Shown: positions 8,871-16,882 of the stretch, piece after piece
Position numbering within the stretch: position 1 is the first letter of the stretch
Layout: every line of letters starts with the position of its first letter
Assembly (NCBI RefSeq): GCF_041687215.1
Contig: NZ_JAWLCI010000002.1
Coordinates: 62,001-126,000, forward strand
Source: Mariniphaga sp041687215
GTDB lineage: Bacteria > Bacteroidota > Bacteroidia > Bacteroidales > Prolixibacteraceae
DNA length: 64,000 nt
Direction of reading: 5' to 3'
Notes under the pieces: model-generated
The model's database searches: none
What the model saw: the letters and a program-made list of their open reading frames with translations, nothing else
Told to the model about the DNA's origin: nothing
Position numbers and translations under genes: made by a program

Positions 8871-9290
8871 TTAGTCCAGCTTTCGAAAAAAACCGAAAAA
8901 TATAATTTTCCCCAATGTATCTTTTTTAAGTAATTTCAGGTTATTGTTTACAATTGCAAACTGAAACTCTTCGTTTTTTCTGAAATCAGCCGGATGCATA
9001 AACGTGATAAAATTTTTGGACAAACTCCATTGGTTGGCTTCGGTATTTTCAATAAAGCCAAATAGAGAATTGGTTTGCTGGCTAAACGTTCCTTTTTCAT
9101 CAAATTCAATTTCCCAAAAAATATCCTGTTGCTTTAACTGAGCCTCTTTTATATTGACCAACTCACCACTCTTTTCGGTATAGTATTCAAAAAGCCACCA
9201 TTTGCCAGGCAACTGCTTCGATGGCCGCATAAACAATTCAGTCGTTTTCAGCCAATGAATAACCGAAGAAAAGATAGCTCGTAGTCTCAT
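8871..9290 (-). CDS. lipocalin-like protein, paralogue of the neighbour
   Basis: This 139-residue protein shares the layout of the next gene: LPGKWWLFEYYTEKSG near the start, then IFWEIEFDEKGTFSQQ (compare WEMKFAKNGKFSQD), a central Trp and a C-terminal strand. It has no lipobox; the N-terminal 20 residues (MRLRAIFSSVIHWLKTT) could be a poor signal or a misplaced start. The first gene of a two-gene minus-strand unit, it has a clear promoter upstream at 9317-9344. The two genes probably arose by tandem duplication. The function is unknown. Confidence 0.6.
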   Translation of the reverse strand: MRLRAIFSSVIHWLKTTELFMRPSKQLPGKWWLFEYYTEKSGELVNIKEAQLKQQDIFWEIEFDEKGTFSQQTNSLFGFIENTEANQWSLSKNFITFMHPADFRKNEEFQFAIVNNNLKLLKKDTLGKIIFFGFFRKLD

Positions 9291-9316
9291 AATTTTTGTT
9301 GCAACCGTTATTCGAC

Positions 9317-9344
9317 CAAAATTATGCTTCTGCGTTTAATTCAA
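9317..9344 (-). promoter_or_regulatory. Bacteroidota-type promoter for the lipocalin-like pair
   Basis: On the reverse strand a TTG (9344-9342) is followed after 17 bases by TAATTTTG (9324-9317), a full match to the TAnnTTTG box recognised by the Bacteroidota main sigma factor. The start codon at 9290 lies about 20 bases from the expected transcription start. Confidence 0.55.
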
Positions 9345-9480
9345 AAACAAATTTTGTTGTAAGATCAGCTTAAATTTTAGGTAATGTTTAAATCTTTAAA
9401 AGAAATCCCTGCAACAGCCTGACACATTTGGGTAGTGCCTCATTTTTTTATATACTAATGAAAAATGTAAACAGATTACG

Positions 9481-10419
9481 ATGGAAAAATTATTTACAAA
9501 TGAATTTTGGGAAACAGTTATTGCAAATCTGCAAGGTTGGTTAATAAACGAATTACCAGGGGTTTTAATTTTAATTCTGGTTTTATTGGTGGTCCTTCGC
9601 CTTGTGTCTTTCTCATTAAAACGATTAAAGAAGACCTTGGTTTCCAGGTCGCAAAAATCGGAAAAAGGAGATGCTGCAGAAGTTGAAAAACGAATTATTA
9701 CCCTAGTTGGAATAATAAATGGTTTGGTTAAAATTGTGCTTTGGGTTATTGTCATAATGATTCTTCTGAAAAAATTTGGTGTTGATATTGGCCCTATTCT
9801 GGCAAGTGCAGGGATTATTGGAGTAGCCATTGGTTTTGGTTCTCAGGAATTGGTGCGTGATTTTATTTCAGGTTTTTTTATTTTACTCGAAAACCAGGTT
9901 AGAACAGGCGATGTGGCCGTAATTAACGGAACCGGAGGGTTGGTTGAAAAAATTGAAATGAGAACCATTACGTTGCGTGATTTTTCAGGAGTTGTGCACA
10001 TTTTCCAGAATGGGAAAATCAATACATTGTCTAACATGACCAAAGAATGGTCGGCCATGGTTTTTGACATTGGAGTAGCTTATAAGGAAAATGTGGACAC
10101 CGTAATAGAAGTTATGCGCGAAGTGGGTAACAGCATGCAAAACGACGAAAATTTCAAAAATGACATTTTGGAACCCATTGAAATTTTTGGGCTCGACCAG
10201 TTTGGCGACAGTGCTTTGGTTATAAAGGCAAGAATTAAAACGAAACCCATTCAGCAGTGGACCATTGGCCGCGAATACCGGAAAAGGCTAAAAGTAGCTT
10301 TTGACAAACGGAATATTGAAATACCATTTCCACATACTACTATTTACTGGGGCGAAGAAATCAGTCCGTTAAAATTGAATGTTTCCGATTCGCCGCTAGT
10401 GAAAACTAAGGAAAATTAA
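9481..10419 (+). CDS. MscS-family mechanosensitive channel
   Basis: The 312-residue protein has three membrane segments: about 24-45, 76-98 and the pore helix around 105-130 with the Gly/Ala-rich GIIGVAIGFGSQELVRDFISG arrangement of MscS. The beta domain follows (LENQVRTGDVAVING and a later FQNGKINTLSN), then the mixed C-terminal domain. It belongs to the small-conductance channels of the inner membrane that open on hypo-osmotic shock. A second MscS-type channel lies at 27696-29054. The next gene starts 30 bases downstream on the same strand and could be co-transcribed. Confidence 0.9.
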   Translation: MEKLFTNEFWETVIANLQGWLINELPGVLILILVLLVVLRLVSFSLKRLKKTLVSRSQKSEKGDAAEVEKRIITLVGIINGLVKIVLWVIVIMILLKKFGVDIGPILASAGIIGVAIGFGSQELVRDFISGFFILLENQVRTGDVAVINGTGGLVEKIEMRTITLRDFSGVVHIFQNGKINTLSNMTKEWSAMVFDIGVAYKENVDTVIEVMREVGNSMQNDENFKNDILEPIEIFGLDQFGDSALVIKARIKTKPIQQWTIGREYRKRLKVAFDKRNIEIPFPHTTIYWGEEISPLKLNVSDSPLVKTKEN

Positions 10420-10449
10420 TGTAACTTGTGGTTTTTAAACGACAATTCC

Positions 10450-11793
10450 ATGGAACAAAACAGACGTGAATTTGTAAAAACCACCCTGAAAGCAGGAATG
10501 AGTGTTTCACTCGCTCCTGCTTTTTTGTTACCTGACAGCCAAAATTTTACAGCTCAGGTATTGAATCCGCGAAATCGGGTGCCGGTAAGTTTAATCATTG
10601 ATGATTCAACCTGCCTGGTTAATATGGCACATTTTGGAATTCCGCAGTTTGCAGAAGTTTTTCCTGAGAATTACAAACAAGACTGGCGAAAACTTCCACG
10701 GGAAATTCCCGATAGTTTTGTCCGCGAATTCGGGGAATGGAGCATCGAACACGGTGTAAAAGGAAAATACAGCATCGTTCCGTATCCTGCTTGCACGGGT
10801 TGGGTCAACCGTTTTATACCGGGCTGGACAAAAAAAGAACTGGAAAACAGCCTGAACGTGGTTCGGGAAGTTATTCTCTCCAACTGGGATATCCACCCTG
10901 AAATGGTAAGCCATACACGTGTAATTGACATAAAAACCGGAAAACCTTACGAAAAGGCCATTCCTGAATTTATGGAAAACTGGGAATGGAGCCAGAATAA
11001 AAGTGCCGACGAATTGGCTGTTTACCAGGCTTATGCCTTGCAAATTTTAAAAGATGCCGGCCTTCCCTGCGAAGGAATTACCACGCCGGGAGGTTACGGC
11101 AGCCGAAATCATGAGAATCTGGCCATCAGTGCATTCCAATCTGTACGGGATGTTTACGGTTCAGAAATTCCCCATTACTTCCGCGATTTATTCACCGAAA
11201 AAGAGAAAAGTGTTGCTCCAAAAGTGATTTTTCCTGATAATGGAAATAAATCAGATTGTGTAGTTTCCATCATTGGTTGTACCGGCGATTGGTTTGGAGG
11301 CTGGGATGGCTTGGTTCGCGGTGATGCTGATAAATTTATTACCGAAGATTTGCAAAACGGACGGATGGTGGAAGTTATTGAAAGTGGTGAACCGGCCATT
11401 ATGGTTTGCCACTGGCCGGGAATATATTTCAACGGTGAAAAGGTGGGTTTCAACATTCTGAAAACTATTGTGAGCCGGTTGAATCAGAAATACAATCATT
11501 TAACCTGGATGAAACTGAGTGAAATATCAAGGTACTGGGCGGCAAAAGAAACAACAGAAATCGCTGTTTCCGAAAATGCTCTTCAACTGAATGCTCTTTT
11601 TTCCTGCCATGATTTTACACTGAAAATTGATAAACCTATTCAGAAGTTGAAGTTAAAAACCGGTCAAGCATTCAATAAAATTTCAAACCCGGGAGAATTA
11701 AAAACCAATACCTTTTTTTCAGATGAAACATCAACCATTTTGTGTTTTAATCTGGAAAAAGGGGAAATGAAAATTGCAATGGATCAGAGTTGA
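10450..11793 (+). CDS. Tat-exported protein with polysaccharide-deacetylase-like features
   Basis: The protein has 447 residues from MEQNRREFVKT, a twin-arginine signal (NRREFVK followed by a weakly hydrophobic stretch and APAFLLP). The mature part begins VPVSLIIDDSTCLVNM and includes FGEWSIEHGVKGKYSIVPYP, SHTRVID, TTPGGYG and CHWPGIY, spaced like the Asp/His metal motifs of NodB-type carbohydrate esterases. This is only a resemblance; I do not recognise a named family. The last 80 residues look like a small beta domain. A TTG at 10426 would extend the protein but would put the Tat signal inside it. A strong terminator follows at 11809-11838. Confidence 0.6.
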   Translation: MEQNRREFVKTTLKAGMSVSLAPAFLLPDSQNFTAQVLNPRNRVPVSLIIDDSTCLVNMAHFGIPQFAEVFPENYKQDWRKLPREIPDSFVREFGEWSIEHGVKGKYSIVPYPACTGWVNRFIPGWTKKELENSLNVVREVILSNWDIHPEMVSHTRVIDIKTGKPYEKAIPEFMENWEWSQNKSADELAVYQAYALQILKDAGLPCEGITTPGGYGSRNHENLAISAFQSVRDVYGSEIPHYFRDLFTEKEKSVAPKVIFPDNGNKSDCVVSIIGCTGDWFGGWDGLVRGDADKFITEDLQNGRMVEVIESGEPAIMVCHWPGIYFNGEKVGFNILKTIVSRLNQKYNHLTWMKLSEISRYWAAKETTEIAVSENALQLNALFSCHDFTLKIDKPIQKLKLKTGQAFNKISNPGELKTNTFFSDETSTILCFNLEKGEMKIAMDQS

Positions 11794-11801
11794 TTTTTTT
11801 T

Positions 11802-11889
11802 CACAAAAAAACAGGAGCAACTTCTCACTCCTGTTTTTCTAACCTAACCAAATCTATTCTCTATGAAAAAACACTTTTACTTTTTCTTG
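11802..11889 (-). ncRNA. candidate small RNA A (promoter, G/U linker, terminator)
   Basis: On the reverse strand a TACTTTTG box (11903-11896) is followed about 85 bases later by a strong terminator hairpin and a U tract. Between them lies a G/U-rich unpaired linker (11862-11841) containing GGTTAGGTTAG. Two other reverse-strand units in this window, B and C, have the same order of parts and a similar linker. No gene follows in this direction because the neighbour is convergent, so it would be a free-standing RNA. On the forward strand the same bases contain a 25-codon frame (11863-11940, MKKHFYFFLLKQ), which I consider less likely to be the functional content. Confidence 0.35.
11809..11838. 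terminator. bidirectional intrinsic terminator
   Basis: A 9-bp perfect stem (AAACAGGAG paired with CTCCTGTTT) is followed by T residues on both strands. It ends the transcript of the Tat-exported protein on the forward strand and candidate RNA A on the reverse strand. Confidence 0.8.
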
Positions 11890-11895
11890 TTGAAA

Positions 11896-11903
11896 CAAAA
11901 GTA
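11896..11903 (-). promoter_or_regulatory. TAnnTTTG -7 box for candidate RNA A
   Basis: The reverse strand reads TACTTTTG, a full match to the Bacteroidota -7 box. A TTG lies 24 bases upstream, longer than usual, so the -33 element is weak. The box lies about 85 bases before the terminator at 11809-11838. Confidence 0.35.
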
Positions 11904-11988
11904 CGAACAAAAACAGTTAACTAATTTCAATCTAAGTTAAAGAATGTTAACTCTTCATAATCAAAAAGATAAACAATGATTCTAAATC

Positions 11989-12017
11989 TTGAACTTAGGC
12001 TTAATTTTATATATTTG
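11989..12017 (+). promoter_or_regulatory. distal promoter upstream of ppdK
   Basis: A TTG at 11989-11991 and a TATATTTG box at 12010-12017, separated by 18 bases, form a textbook Bacteroidota promoter. The expected transcript begins near 12024 and runs about 240 bases before the ppdK start, passing through a 39-codon frame (12050-12169). This is the main content of the 426-base gap between 11838 and 12265. Confidence 0.5.
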
Positions 12018-12049
12018 CATTGCATTAAAAAGAATTGAAAACATAAAGA

Positions 12050-12169
12050 ATGGAACATAAAAAAAGAAAATTCAAAAATTCAACAACAGGTACTTCAGAT
12101 TATTTTAACATACCACCTCCCATCTCTAATATTTTCAGGCACATAGCCACTTGTAATCATCAACTCTAA
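12050..12169 (+). CDS. possible 39-residue leader ORF
   Basis: An ATG at 12050 opens a 39-codon frame (beginning MEHKKRKFKNS, ending CNHQL) that lies about 26 bases after the predicted start site of the distal ppdK promoter. I recognise no family, there is no clear ribosome-binding site, and a frame of this length occurs often by chance. It is listed only because it fills a promoter-to-gene leader. Confidence 0.15.
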   Translation: MEHKKRKFKNSTTGTSDYFNIPPPISNIFRHIATCNHQL

Positions 12170-12204
12170 TTTGGCTTATTTATTACATTCTAAAAAAATA
12201 GAGT

Positions 12205-12212
12205 TATTTTTG
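12205..12212 (+). promoter_or_regulatory. proximal -7 box of ppdK
   Basis: TATTTTTG at 12205-12212 matches the TAnnTTTG box and would give a leader of about 45 bases before the ATG at 12265. No TTG lies at the usual distance, so this promoter may need an activator or be weaker than the distal one. Confidence 0.35.
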
Positions 12213-12264
12213 CAATCCAAAATTTAAAGATTTCTTTTTATTAATAATTATAAAAACACTATTT

Positions 12265-14967
12265 ATGGCAAAACATGTATATACTTTTGGAGCTGGAAAA
12301 GCCGAAGGTAAAGCTGACATGAAAAACCTTCTGGGTGGCAAGGGTGCTAACCTGGCAGAAATGAACCTGATTGGGGTTCCTGTTCCTCCGGGATTTACCA
12401 TTACTACCGAAGTTTGTACCATGTATAACGAAGAGGGTCAGGAAAAAACGTTTAACCGGATTAAACCGGAAGTTGAAGCAGCAGTTGCATTGGTTGAAGA
12501 ACTTACCGGAACTACATTTGGTGATAAAGACAATCCCTGCTTGTTATCAGTTCGTTCAGGCGCCCGTGCTTCCATGCCGGGAATGATGGACACTGTTCTT
12601 AACCTGGGTATGAACGACGATGCAGTGGAAGGCATTGCAAAAAAATCTGGCAATCCTCGTTTTGCATGGGATTCATACCGCCGGTTTGTACAAATGTATG
12701 GCGATGTGGTTATGGATATGAAACCGGCCAGCAAAGAAGAACATGATCCTTTTGAAGAGATTATCGATGAGTTAAAAGAAGAAAAAGGCATTCAACTGGA
12801 TACAGATTTTACTACTGAAGATTTAAAGGAATTGGTAAGACGCTTTAAAGCGGCCGTAAAAAAAGTTACCGGCAAAGATTTCCCAACCGATCCGTGGGAA
12901 CAACTTTGGGGTTCTGTTGCTGCCGTTTTTAACAGTTGGGAAAATCCGCGTGCCATATTTTACCGCAGGATGGAACAAATCCCTGACGAATGGGGAACTG
13001 CAGTTAACGTTCAGGCCATGGTATTTGGTAACATGGGCGAATCTTCCGGCACTGGCGTTGCCTTTACCCGCGACGCAGGAACAGGCGAAGATGTATTCAA
13101 CGGAGAATACCTGATTAACGCGCAGGGAGAAGATGTAGTTGCAGGTATCCGTACTCCTCAGGAAATTACCCTTTCCGGTTCAAGAAAATGGGCTGAATTA
13201 CAAGGCGTAAGTGAAGAAGAAAGGGCATCGAAATATCCTTCACTGGAAGAAGCCATGCCCGAAATTTATAAACAACTGGAAGAAACCCAGCAAAAACTGG
13301 AAGACCATTATAAAGATATGCAAGACCTCGAGTTTACCATTCAGGAAGGTAAATTATGGTTGCTGCAAACCCGTAACGGAAAACGTACCGGGGCTGCCAT
13401 GGTAAAAATTGCAGTTGATTTGCTGGAACAAGGTGTAATTGATGATAAAACTGCCTTAAAACGCATTGATGCCAATAAACTGGATGAATTGCTTCACCCG
13501 GTATTCGAAGCATCGGCCATCAAATCGGCCAACGAAATTGCAAAAGGATTGCCGGCATCTCCGGGTGCTGCAACCGGCCAGGTTGTATTTTTTGCCGACG
13601 AGGCAGCAAAATATCCTGTATCCATTCTGGTACGCGTTGAAACTTCACCCGAGGACCTTGAAGGAATGCACATTGCAAAAGGAATTCTTACTGCACGCGG
13701 TGGTATGACATCGCACGCAGCAGTTGTAGCCCGTGGTATGGGAAAATGTTGTGTTTCCGGTGCAGGTGCGGTAAAAATCAATTATAAAACCCGCATAATG
13801 ACCATTGACGGAAAAGAGTTCCAGGAAGGTGACTGGATTTCGCTGAACGGTTCAACCGGTAAAGTTTATGAAGGAAAAATTACCACAAAAGATCCGGAAA
13901 TGAGCGGTGACTTTGCTAAAATCATGAATCTGGCTGATAAATTTTCACGGATGAAAGTGCGTACCAACGCCGATTCTCCGAATGACGCAAAAGTTGCCCG
14001 GAAATTTGGGGCGGAAGGTATTGGTCTTTGCCGCACAGAACACATGTTCTTCGAAGGTGACCGCATAAAAGCTATGCGTGAAATGATTCTGGCAAACAAC
14101 GAAACCGAAAGACGTAAAGCATTGGAAAAACTGCTTCCATATCAGCGTGAAGATTTCGAAGGAATTCTTGAAGCTATGGCCGGTTTTGGGGTGACCATCC
14201 GGTTGCTTGACCCGCCGTTGCATGAGTTTGTTCCGCACGAAGAAGCCAACCAGAAAGACATGGCTAAGGAAATGGGGATTTCGACTGAAGCAGTTAAGGC
14301 ACTTGTTGAGGACTTGCATGAATTCAACCCCATGCTCGGACACCGCGGTTGCCGTTTGGGAAATACCTACCCTGAAATAACCGAAATGCAGGCCAGGGCT
14401 ATTATTGAAGCAGCCGTTAACCTGAAACAAAAAGGTGTGGATGTATTGCCCGAGATTATGGTTCCGCTTATTGGAACTGTAAAAGAATATAAAATGCAGG
14501 CCGATATCATTCATGCAACTGCCAAAAAAGTTTTCGAAGAGAAAGGTTCAAAAGTTGATTACCTTGTTGGTACAATGATTGAAGTTCCGCGTGCGGCATT
14601 AACCGCCGACCTGGTGGCAAATGAAGCTGAATTCTTTTCGTTCGGCACCAACGACCTCACCCAGATGACTTTTGGTTATTCGCGTGATGATGCCGGCAAA
14701 TTCCTACCAATCTATATTGAAAAAGGAATCTTGAAAAACGATCCGTTCCAGGTACTTGACCAGGAAGGCGTTGGACAGTTGGTAAAAATGGGCGTTGAAA
14801 AAGGCCGTAGCGTAAAATCTGATTTGAAAGTGGGTATTTGCGGAGAACACGGAGGAGAACCCTCTTCTGTTATGTTTTGCGACAGTGTTGGAATGGACTA
14901 CGTAAGTTGTTCACCCTACCGTGTGCCAATTGCACGCGTTGCTGCCGCTCAGGCAAATATTAAATAA
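12265..14967 (+). CDS. ppdK: pyruvate, phosphate dikinase
   Basis: The 900-residue enzyme interconverts pyruvate, ATP and phosphate with PEP, AMP and diphosphate in the cytoplasm. The N-terminal ATP-grasp domain starts with LLGGKGANLAEMN; SVRSGARASMPGMMDT is the nucleotide-binding signature. The phosphocarrier histidine is in GGMTSHAAVVARGMGK (His about 484) and the C-terminal PEP/pyruvate barrel includes GLCRTEHMFF, FGTNDLTQMTFG and GICGEHGG with Cys about 859. The length is right for a bacterial PPDK. It is a single-gene unit with two promoter boxes upstream and a strong terminator downstream. No dikinase regulatory protein gene is visible nearby. Confidence 0.97.
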   Translation: MAKHVYTFGAGKAEGKADMKNLLGGKGANLAEMNLIGVPVPPGFTITTEVCTMYNEEGQEKTFNRIKPEVEAAVALVEELTGTTFGDKDNPCLLSVRSGARASMPGMMDTVLNLGMNDDAVEGIAKKSGNPRFAWDSYRRFVQMYGDVVMDMKPASKEEHDPFEEIIDELKEEKGIQLDTDFTTEDLKELVRRFKAAVKKVTGKDFPTDPWEQLWGSVAAVFNSWENPRAIFYRRMEQIPDEWGTAVNVQAMVFGNMGESSGTGVAFTRDAGTGEDVFNGEYLINAQGEDVVAGIRTPQEITLSGSRKWAELQGVSEEERASKYPSLEEAMPEIYKQLEETQQKLEDHYKDMQDLEFTIQEGKLWLLQTRNGKRTGAAMVKIAVDLLEQGVIDDKTALKRIDANKLDELLHPVFEASAIKSANEIAKGLPASPGAATGQVVFFADEAAKYPVSILVRVETSPEDLEGMHIAKGILTARGGMTSHAAVVARGMGKCCVSGAGAVKINYKTRIMTIDGKEFQEGDWISLNGSTGKVYEGKITTKDPEMSGDFAKIMNLADKFSRMKVRTNADSPNDAKVARKFGAEGIGLCRTEHMFFEGDRIKAMREMILANNETERRKALEKLLPYQREDFEGILEAMAGFGVTIRLLDPPLHEFVPHEEANQKDMAKEMGISTEAVKALVEDLHEFNPMLGHRGCRLGNTYPEITEMQARAIIEAAVNLKQKGVDVLPEIMVPLIGTVKEYKMQADIIHATAKKVFEEKGSKVDYLVGTMIEVPRAALTADLVANEAEFFSFGTNDLTQMTFGYSRDDAGKFLPIYIEKGILKNDPFQVLDQEGVGQLVKMGVEKGRSVKSDLKVGICGEHGGEPSSVMFCDSVGMDYVSCSPYRVPIARVAAAQANIK

Positions 14968-14988
14968 GAAACTGAATTTCTGACAGAT

Positions 14989-15024
14989 AAAAAGTCATCC
15001 GACGAAGTCGGATGGCTTTTTTTA
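14989..15024 (+). terminator. ppdK terminator
   Basis: A 14-base arm (from AAAAAGTCATCCGA) pairs with TCGGATGGCTTTTT across a five-base loop, with one T-G mismatch, and ends in a T run. It starts 21 bases after the ppdK stop codon. Confidence 0.85.
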
Positions 15025-15065
15025 TGCGTAAAACTACGCAAAAACCAACACGTAATTCTACGTAT
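15025..15065. promoter_or_regulatory. two tandem palindromes, candidate LuxR-type operator
   Basis: Two dyads with a 4-base centre lie 25 bases apart, centre to centre: TGCGTA-N4-TACGCA (15025-15040) and CACGTA-N4-TACGTA (15050-15065, with one mismatched end). Both carry the half-site TACGYA. They lie after the ppdK terminator and before a run of hairpins (15185-15337), next to the gene for a LuxR-type response regulator. NarL/FixJ-family regulators bind inverted half-sites of this size, so an operator is a reasonable inference. The second dyad also overlaps a terminator-like hairpin (15052-15084), which offers a competing explanation. Confidence 0.35.
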
Positions 15066-15092
15066 TGGCTATAGGTAGAATTACTCTTTTTT
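15052..15092 (+). terminator. second terminator-like hairpin after ppdK
   Basis: GTAATTCTAC (15052-15061) pairs perfectly with GTAGAATTAC (15075-15084) and is followed by TCTTTTTT. It could be a backup terminator for ppdK. The stem is AT-rich and its left arm is shared with a palindrome described separately. Confidence 0.45.
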
Positions 15093-15109
15093 AGTATTAA
15101 ATAATTTCA

Positions 15110-15337
15110 GAATATTGTATTGGAAAATTTTATAAAAACTAATGAATATACTCAGAACAAATAACGACATTACCCCATACCTCAATCCAGTATTCTTTAG
15201 CACACTGGATTTGACCTTTCCTGATAGCCATCATTTCATTCTCTCCTATCAACACGTTCTCTCTATTCCTGAAATGATAAAGGCATGAAGGGTTACGGAT
15301 AATCCGTAAAGGGGTTCTGGCCAGAACCCCTTTTTTA
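15110..15337 (+). ncRNA. candidate structured RNA D
   Basis: The region between the ppdK terminators and the convergent response-regulator gene holds no open frame of note but four successive hairpins: ATCCAGT/ACTGGAT (15185-15210), TCATTTCA/TGAAATGA (15231-15277, closing a C/U-rich loop), TTACGG/CCGTAA (15293-15309) and a terminator (15308-15337) with six T on the forward strand. A forward-strand small RNA ending at about 15337 would explain this. A possible -7 box (TAATTTCA, 15102-15109) is only a partial match, so the 5' end is uncertain. The palindromes at 15025-15065 would lie at an activator's distance from it. Confidence 0.35.
15308..15337. terminator. strong terminator, convergent
   Basis: A perfect 13-bp palindrome (AAAGGGGTTCTGG with its complement) is followed by six T on the forward strand and by a short T run on the reverse strand. 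It overlaps the stop codon of the response regulator, so it can end transcripts from both sides. Confidence 0.85.
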
Positions 15338-15994
15338 TTTTATAAAAACCAGGTTATTTTTCAATGCAAATACAACCAGCCCCGCAATATTTTTTGATCC
15401 CGATTTTTCAAGCAACTTACGCCTGTGCCCTTCCACAGTCCTCGGACTGATTTCCAGTTTTTCTGCAATTTCGGGCGCAGTAAACTCACGGCAAATCAAA
15501 TCAAGCACTTCCAGTTCTCTATCAGAAAATTCAGGTAAATCTTGCTTTAAGTTATGTTTTTGTCTGGTACTTTTTAGTACCAATTGCGCCAGACCCGGAG
15601 GAAAATAAAAATCATTTTTCACCACTTTTACAATCGCTTCTTCCAGTTCATCCGGTTCGGCATCTTTTAGCAAGTATCCGCTTACTCCTTCAGAAATCAT
15701 GTGCATAATAAATTGTTCGTCGTCTTCCATGGTAAGGATTATCACCTTTTGTAAAGGATAAAGTTGTCTGATTCTTCTTTGGGCGTCAATGCCATTCATT
15801 ACCGGCATTTGAATATCTAAAAGTATAATTTCAGGTAAAGTATCCAACTGTTTCAGCAATTCGAGTAATTCTATTCCATTTCCTGCTTCATATATTTTAT
15901 TAACCAATGGAAATTCCTCCAATAAAGACCGGATTCCCTTCCTGAAAAGTTTGTGGTCGTCTGCAATTACTACATTTATCTTTTTATTATCCAT
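15335..15994 (-). CDS. NarL/FixJ-family response regulator
   Basis: The 219-residue regulator has a receiver domain (acidic pair DD at 12-13, phospho-acceptor Asp about 60 in LLDIQMPVMNG, a Thr/Ser in ILTMED and Lys in YLLKDAEPDE) and a C-terminal LuxR-type helix-turn-helix (DRELEVLDLICREFTAPEIAEKLEISPRTVEGHR). It starts three bases after the stop of the sensor kinase gene, so the two form one operon and a cognate pair. The target is unknown; palindromes at 15025-15065 next to the gene are candidates for its binding site. Confidence 0.92.
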   Translation of the reverse strand: MDNKKINVVIADDHKLFRKGIRSLLEEFPLVNKIYEAGNGIELLELLKQLDTLPEIILLDIQMPVMNGIDAQRRIRQLYPLQKVIILTMEDDEQFIMHMISEGVSGYLLKDAEPDELEEAIVKVVKNDFYFPPGLAQLVLKSTRQKHNLKQDLPEFSDRELEVLDLICREFTAPEIAEKLEISPRTVEGHRRKLLEKSGSKNIAGLVVFALKNNLVFIK

Positions 15995-15997
15995 AAA

Positions 15998-16789
15998 TTA
16001 TTCCAATGAGCTAATTAGTAAAATTGCTGATGTACCTTTTCCGGGACTGGAGTTTATTTTTATACGGGCACCCATGATTTGAGCACGACTTTCAAGGTTT
16101 TTTAATCCCAGACCGGTTTTAGTCATTTTATCCATCTCAAAACCAACCCCATCATCAGTAACGGAAATGGCAATGGAAACCGGAGTAAATCGGGCTTTAA
16201 TTAAAATTTTGGAAGCCCCGGCATGCTTTATGGCATTGTTTACCAGCTCCTGAATAACTCGAAAAACTGCAAGTTCTTTTTTTGAATTAAGCCGGAGTGG
16301 TTGGCCACTTTTCCAGTATTCCACCTCAATTTGGCCCGATTTATTTGCCCAGTTTACAAATTCTTCAACAGCAAAATCCAATCCCAGTTTTTCAAGTGAA
16401 GGTGGCATTAAAGCTCTTGAAATTCGTCTTACCTGTGTAATTACATTTTCAAGGTATGTTTTTGTTTCATTTGCAAGTTCTTTGGCACTGTCATTCTCTG
16501 ATTTGCGCTCAAAACGTGAAACATTTAATTTAACAACAGAAAGCATTGCTCCCACTTCATCGTGCAAATCCTGTGCAATACGTTTCCGCTCTTTTTCCTG
16601 AGCAAGTATGGTGTTTTTTAAAATTTCCTCTTGCTGATCAGATTTTATTTTATTGATTTCCAATTCTTTCTTTAACAGTCGTTTTTGGTACGTTACAAAA
16701 AAGAAAAAAACAGCACCGGCAAGAATAATCATACCTAAGGTTCCTACAATATAAATAAGTACAATTTCTGCAGTTCCCTGAACAGCCAT
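15998..16789 (-). CDS. membrane sensor histidine kinase (NarX/DesK-type, HisKA_3)
   Basis: The 263-residue protein has one N-terminal membrane helix (about 10-30), then a coiled coil leading into the dimerisation/phospho-acceptor helix (RIAQDLHDEVGAMLSVVKL, His in DLHDEVG) and a HATPase_c domain (ELVNNAIKHAG as N box, DDGVGF as G1, GLGLKNLESRA as G2). It has no extracellular sensor domain, so it probably senses through the membrane helix, the cytoplasmic coil or a partner protein. It lies directly upstream of its response regulator. Its own promoter is at 16843-16871. Confidence 0.9.
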   Translation of the reverse strand: MAVQGTAEIVLIYIVGTLGMIILAGAVFFFFVTYQKRLLKKELEINKIKSDQQEEILKNTILAQEKERKRIAQDLHDEVGAMLSVVKLNVSRFERKSENDSAKELANETKTYLENVITQVRRISRALMPPSLEKLGLDFAVEEFVNWANKSGQIEVEYWKSGQPLRLNSKKELAVFRVIQELVNNAIKHAGASKILIKARFTPVSIAISVTDDGVGFEMDKMTKTGLGLKNLESRAQIMGARIKINSSPGKGTSAILLISSLE

Positions 16790-16842
16790 TTATCCGGTTT
16801 TAGTTTTTGTAAATTAAATAAAACGGTCACGAAATTAGTCAA

Positions 16843-16871
16843 CAAAAATGAAATTTGCGCAGTTCAGGCAA
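16843..16871 (-). promoter_or_regulatory. promoter of the sensor kinase/response regulator pair
   Basis: On the reverse strand a TTG (16871-16869) precedes CATTTTTG (16850-16843) by 18 bases; the -7 box differs from TAnnTTTG at one base. It lies downstream of the terminator of candidate RNA B, so the kinase gene has its own start and does not depend on read-through. Confidence 0.4.
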
Positions 16872-16882
16872 ATATTTGGGAT

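Noticed and set aside
11863..11940. 25-codon forward ORF with MKKHFYFF start
   Set aside because: It lies in the same bases as candidate RNA A and has no ribosome-binding site; too short to support.
13945..14514. 189-codon reverse open frame inside ppdK
   Set aside because: It is antisense to a well-defined enzyme and has odd composition; a shadow frame.
15052..15092. Riboswitch after ppdK
   Set aside because: The hairpins are simple inverted repeats followed by T runs and do not match a known aptamer pattern that I recognise.
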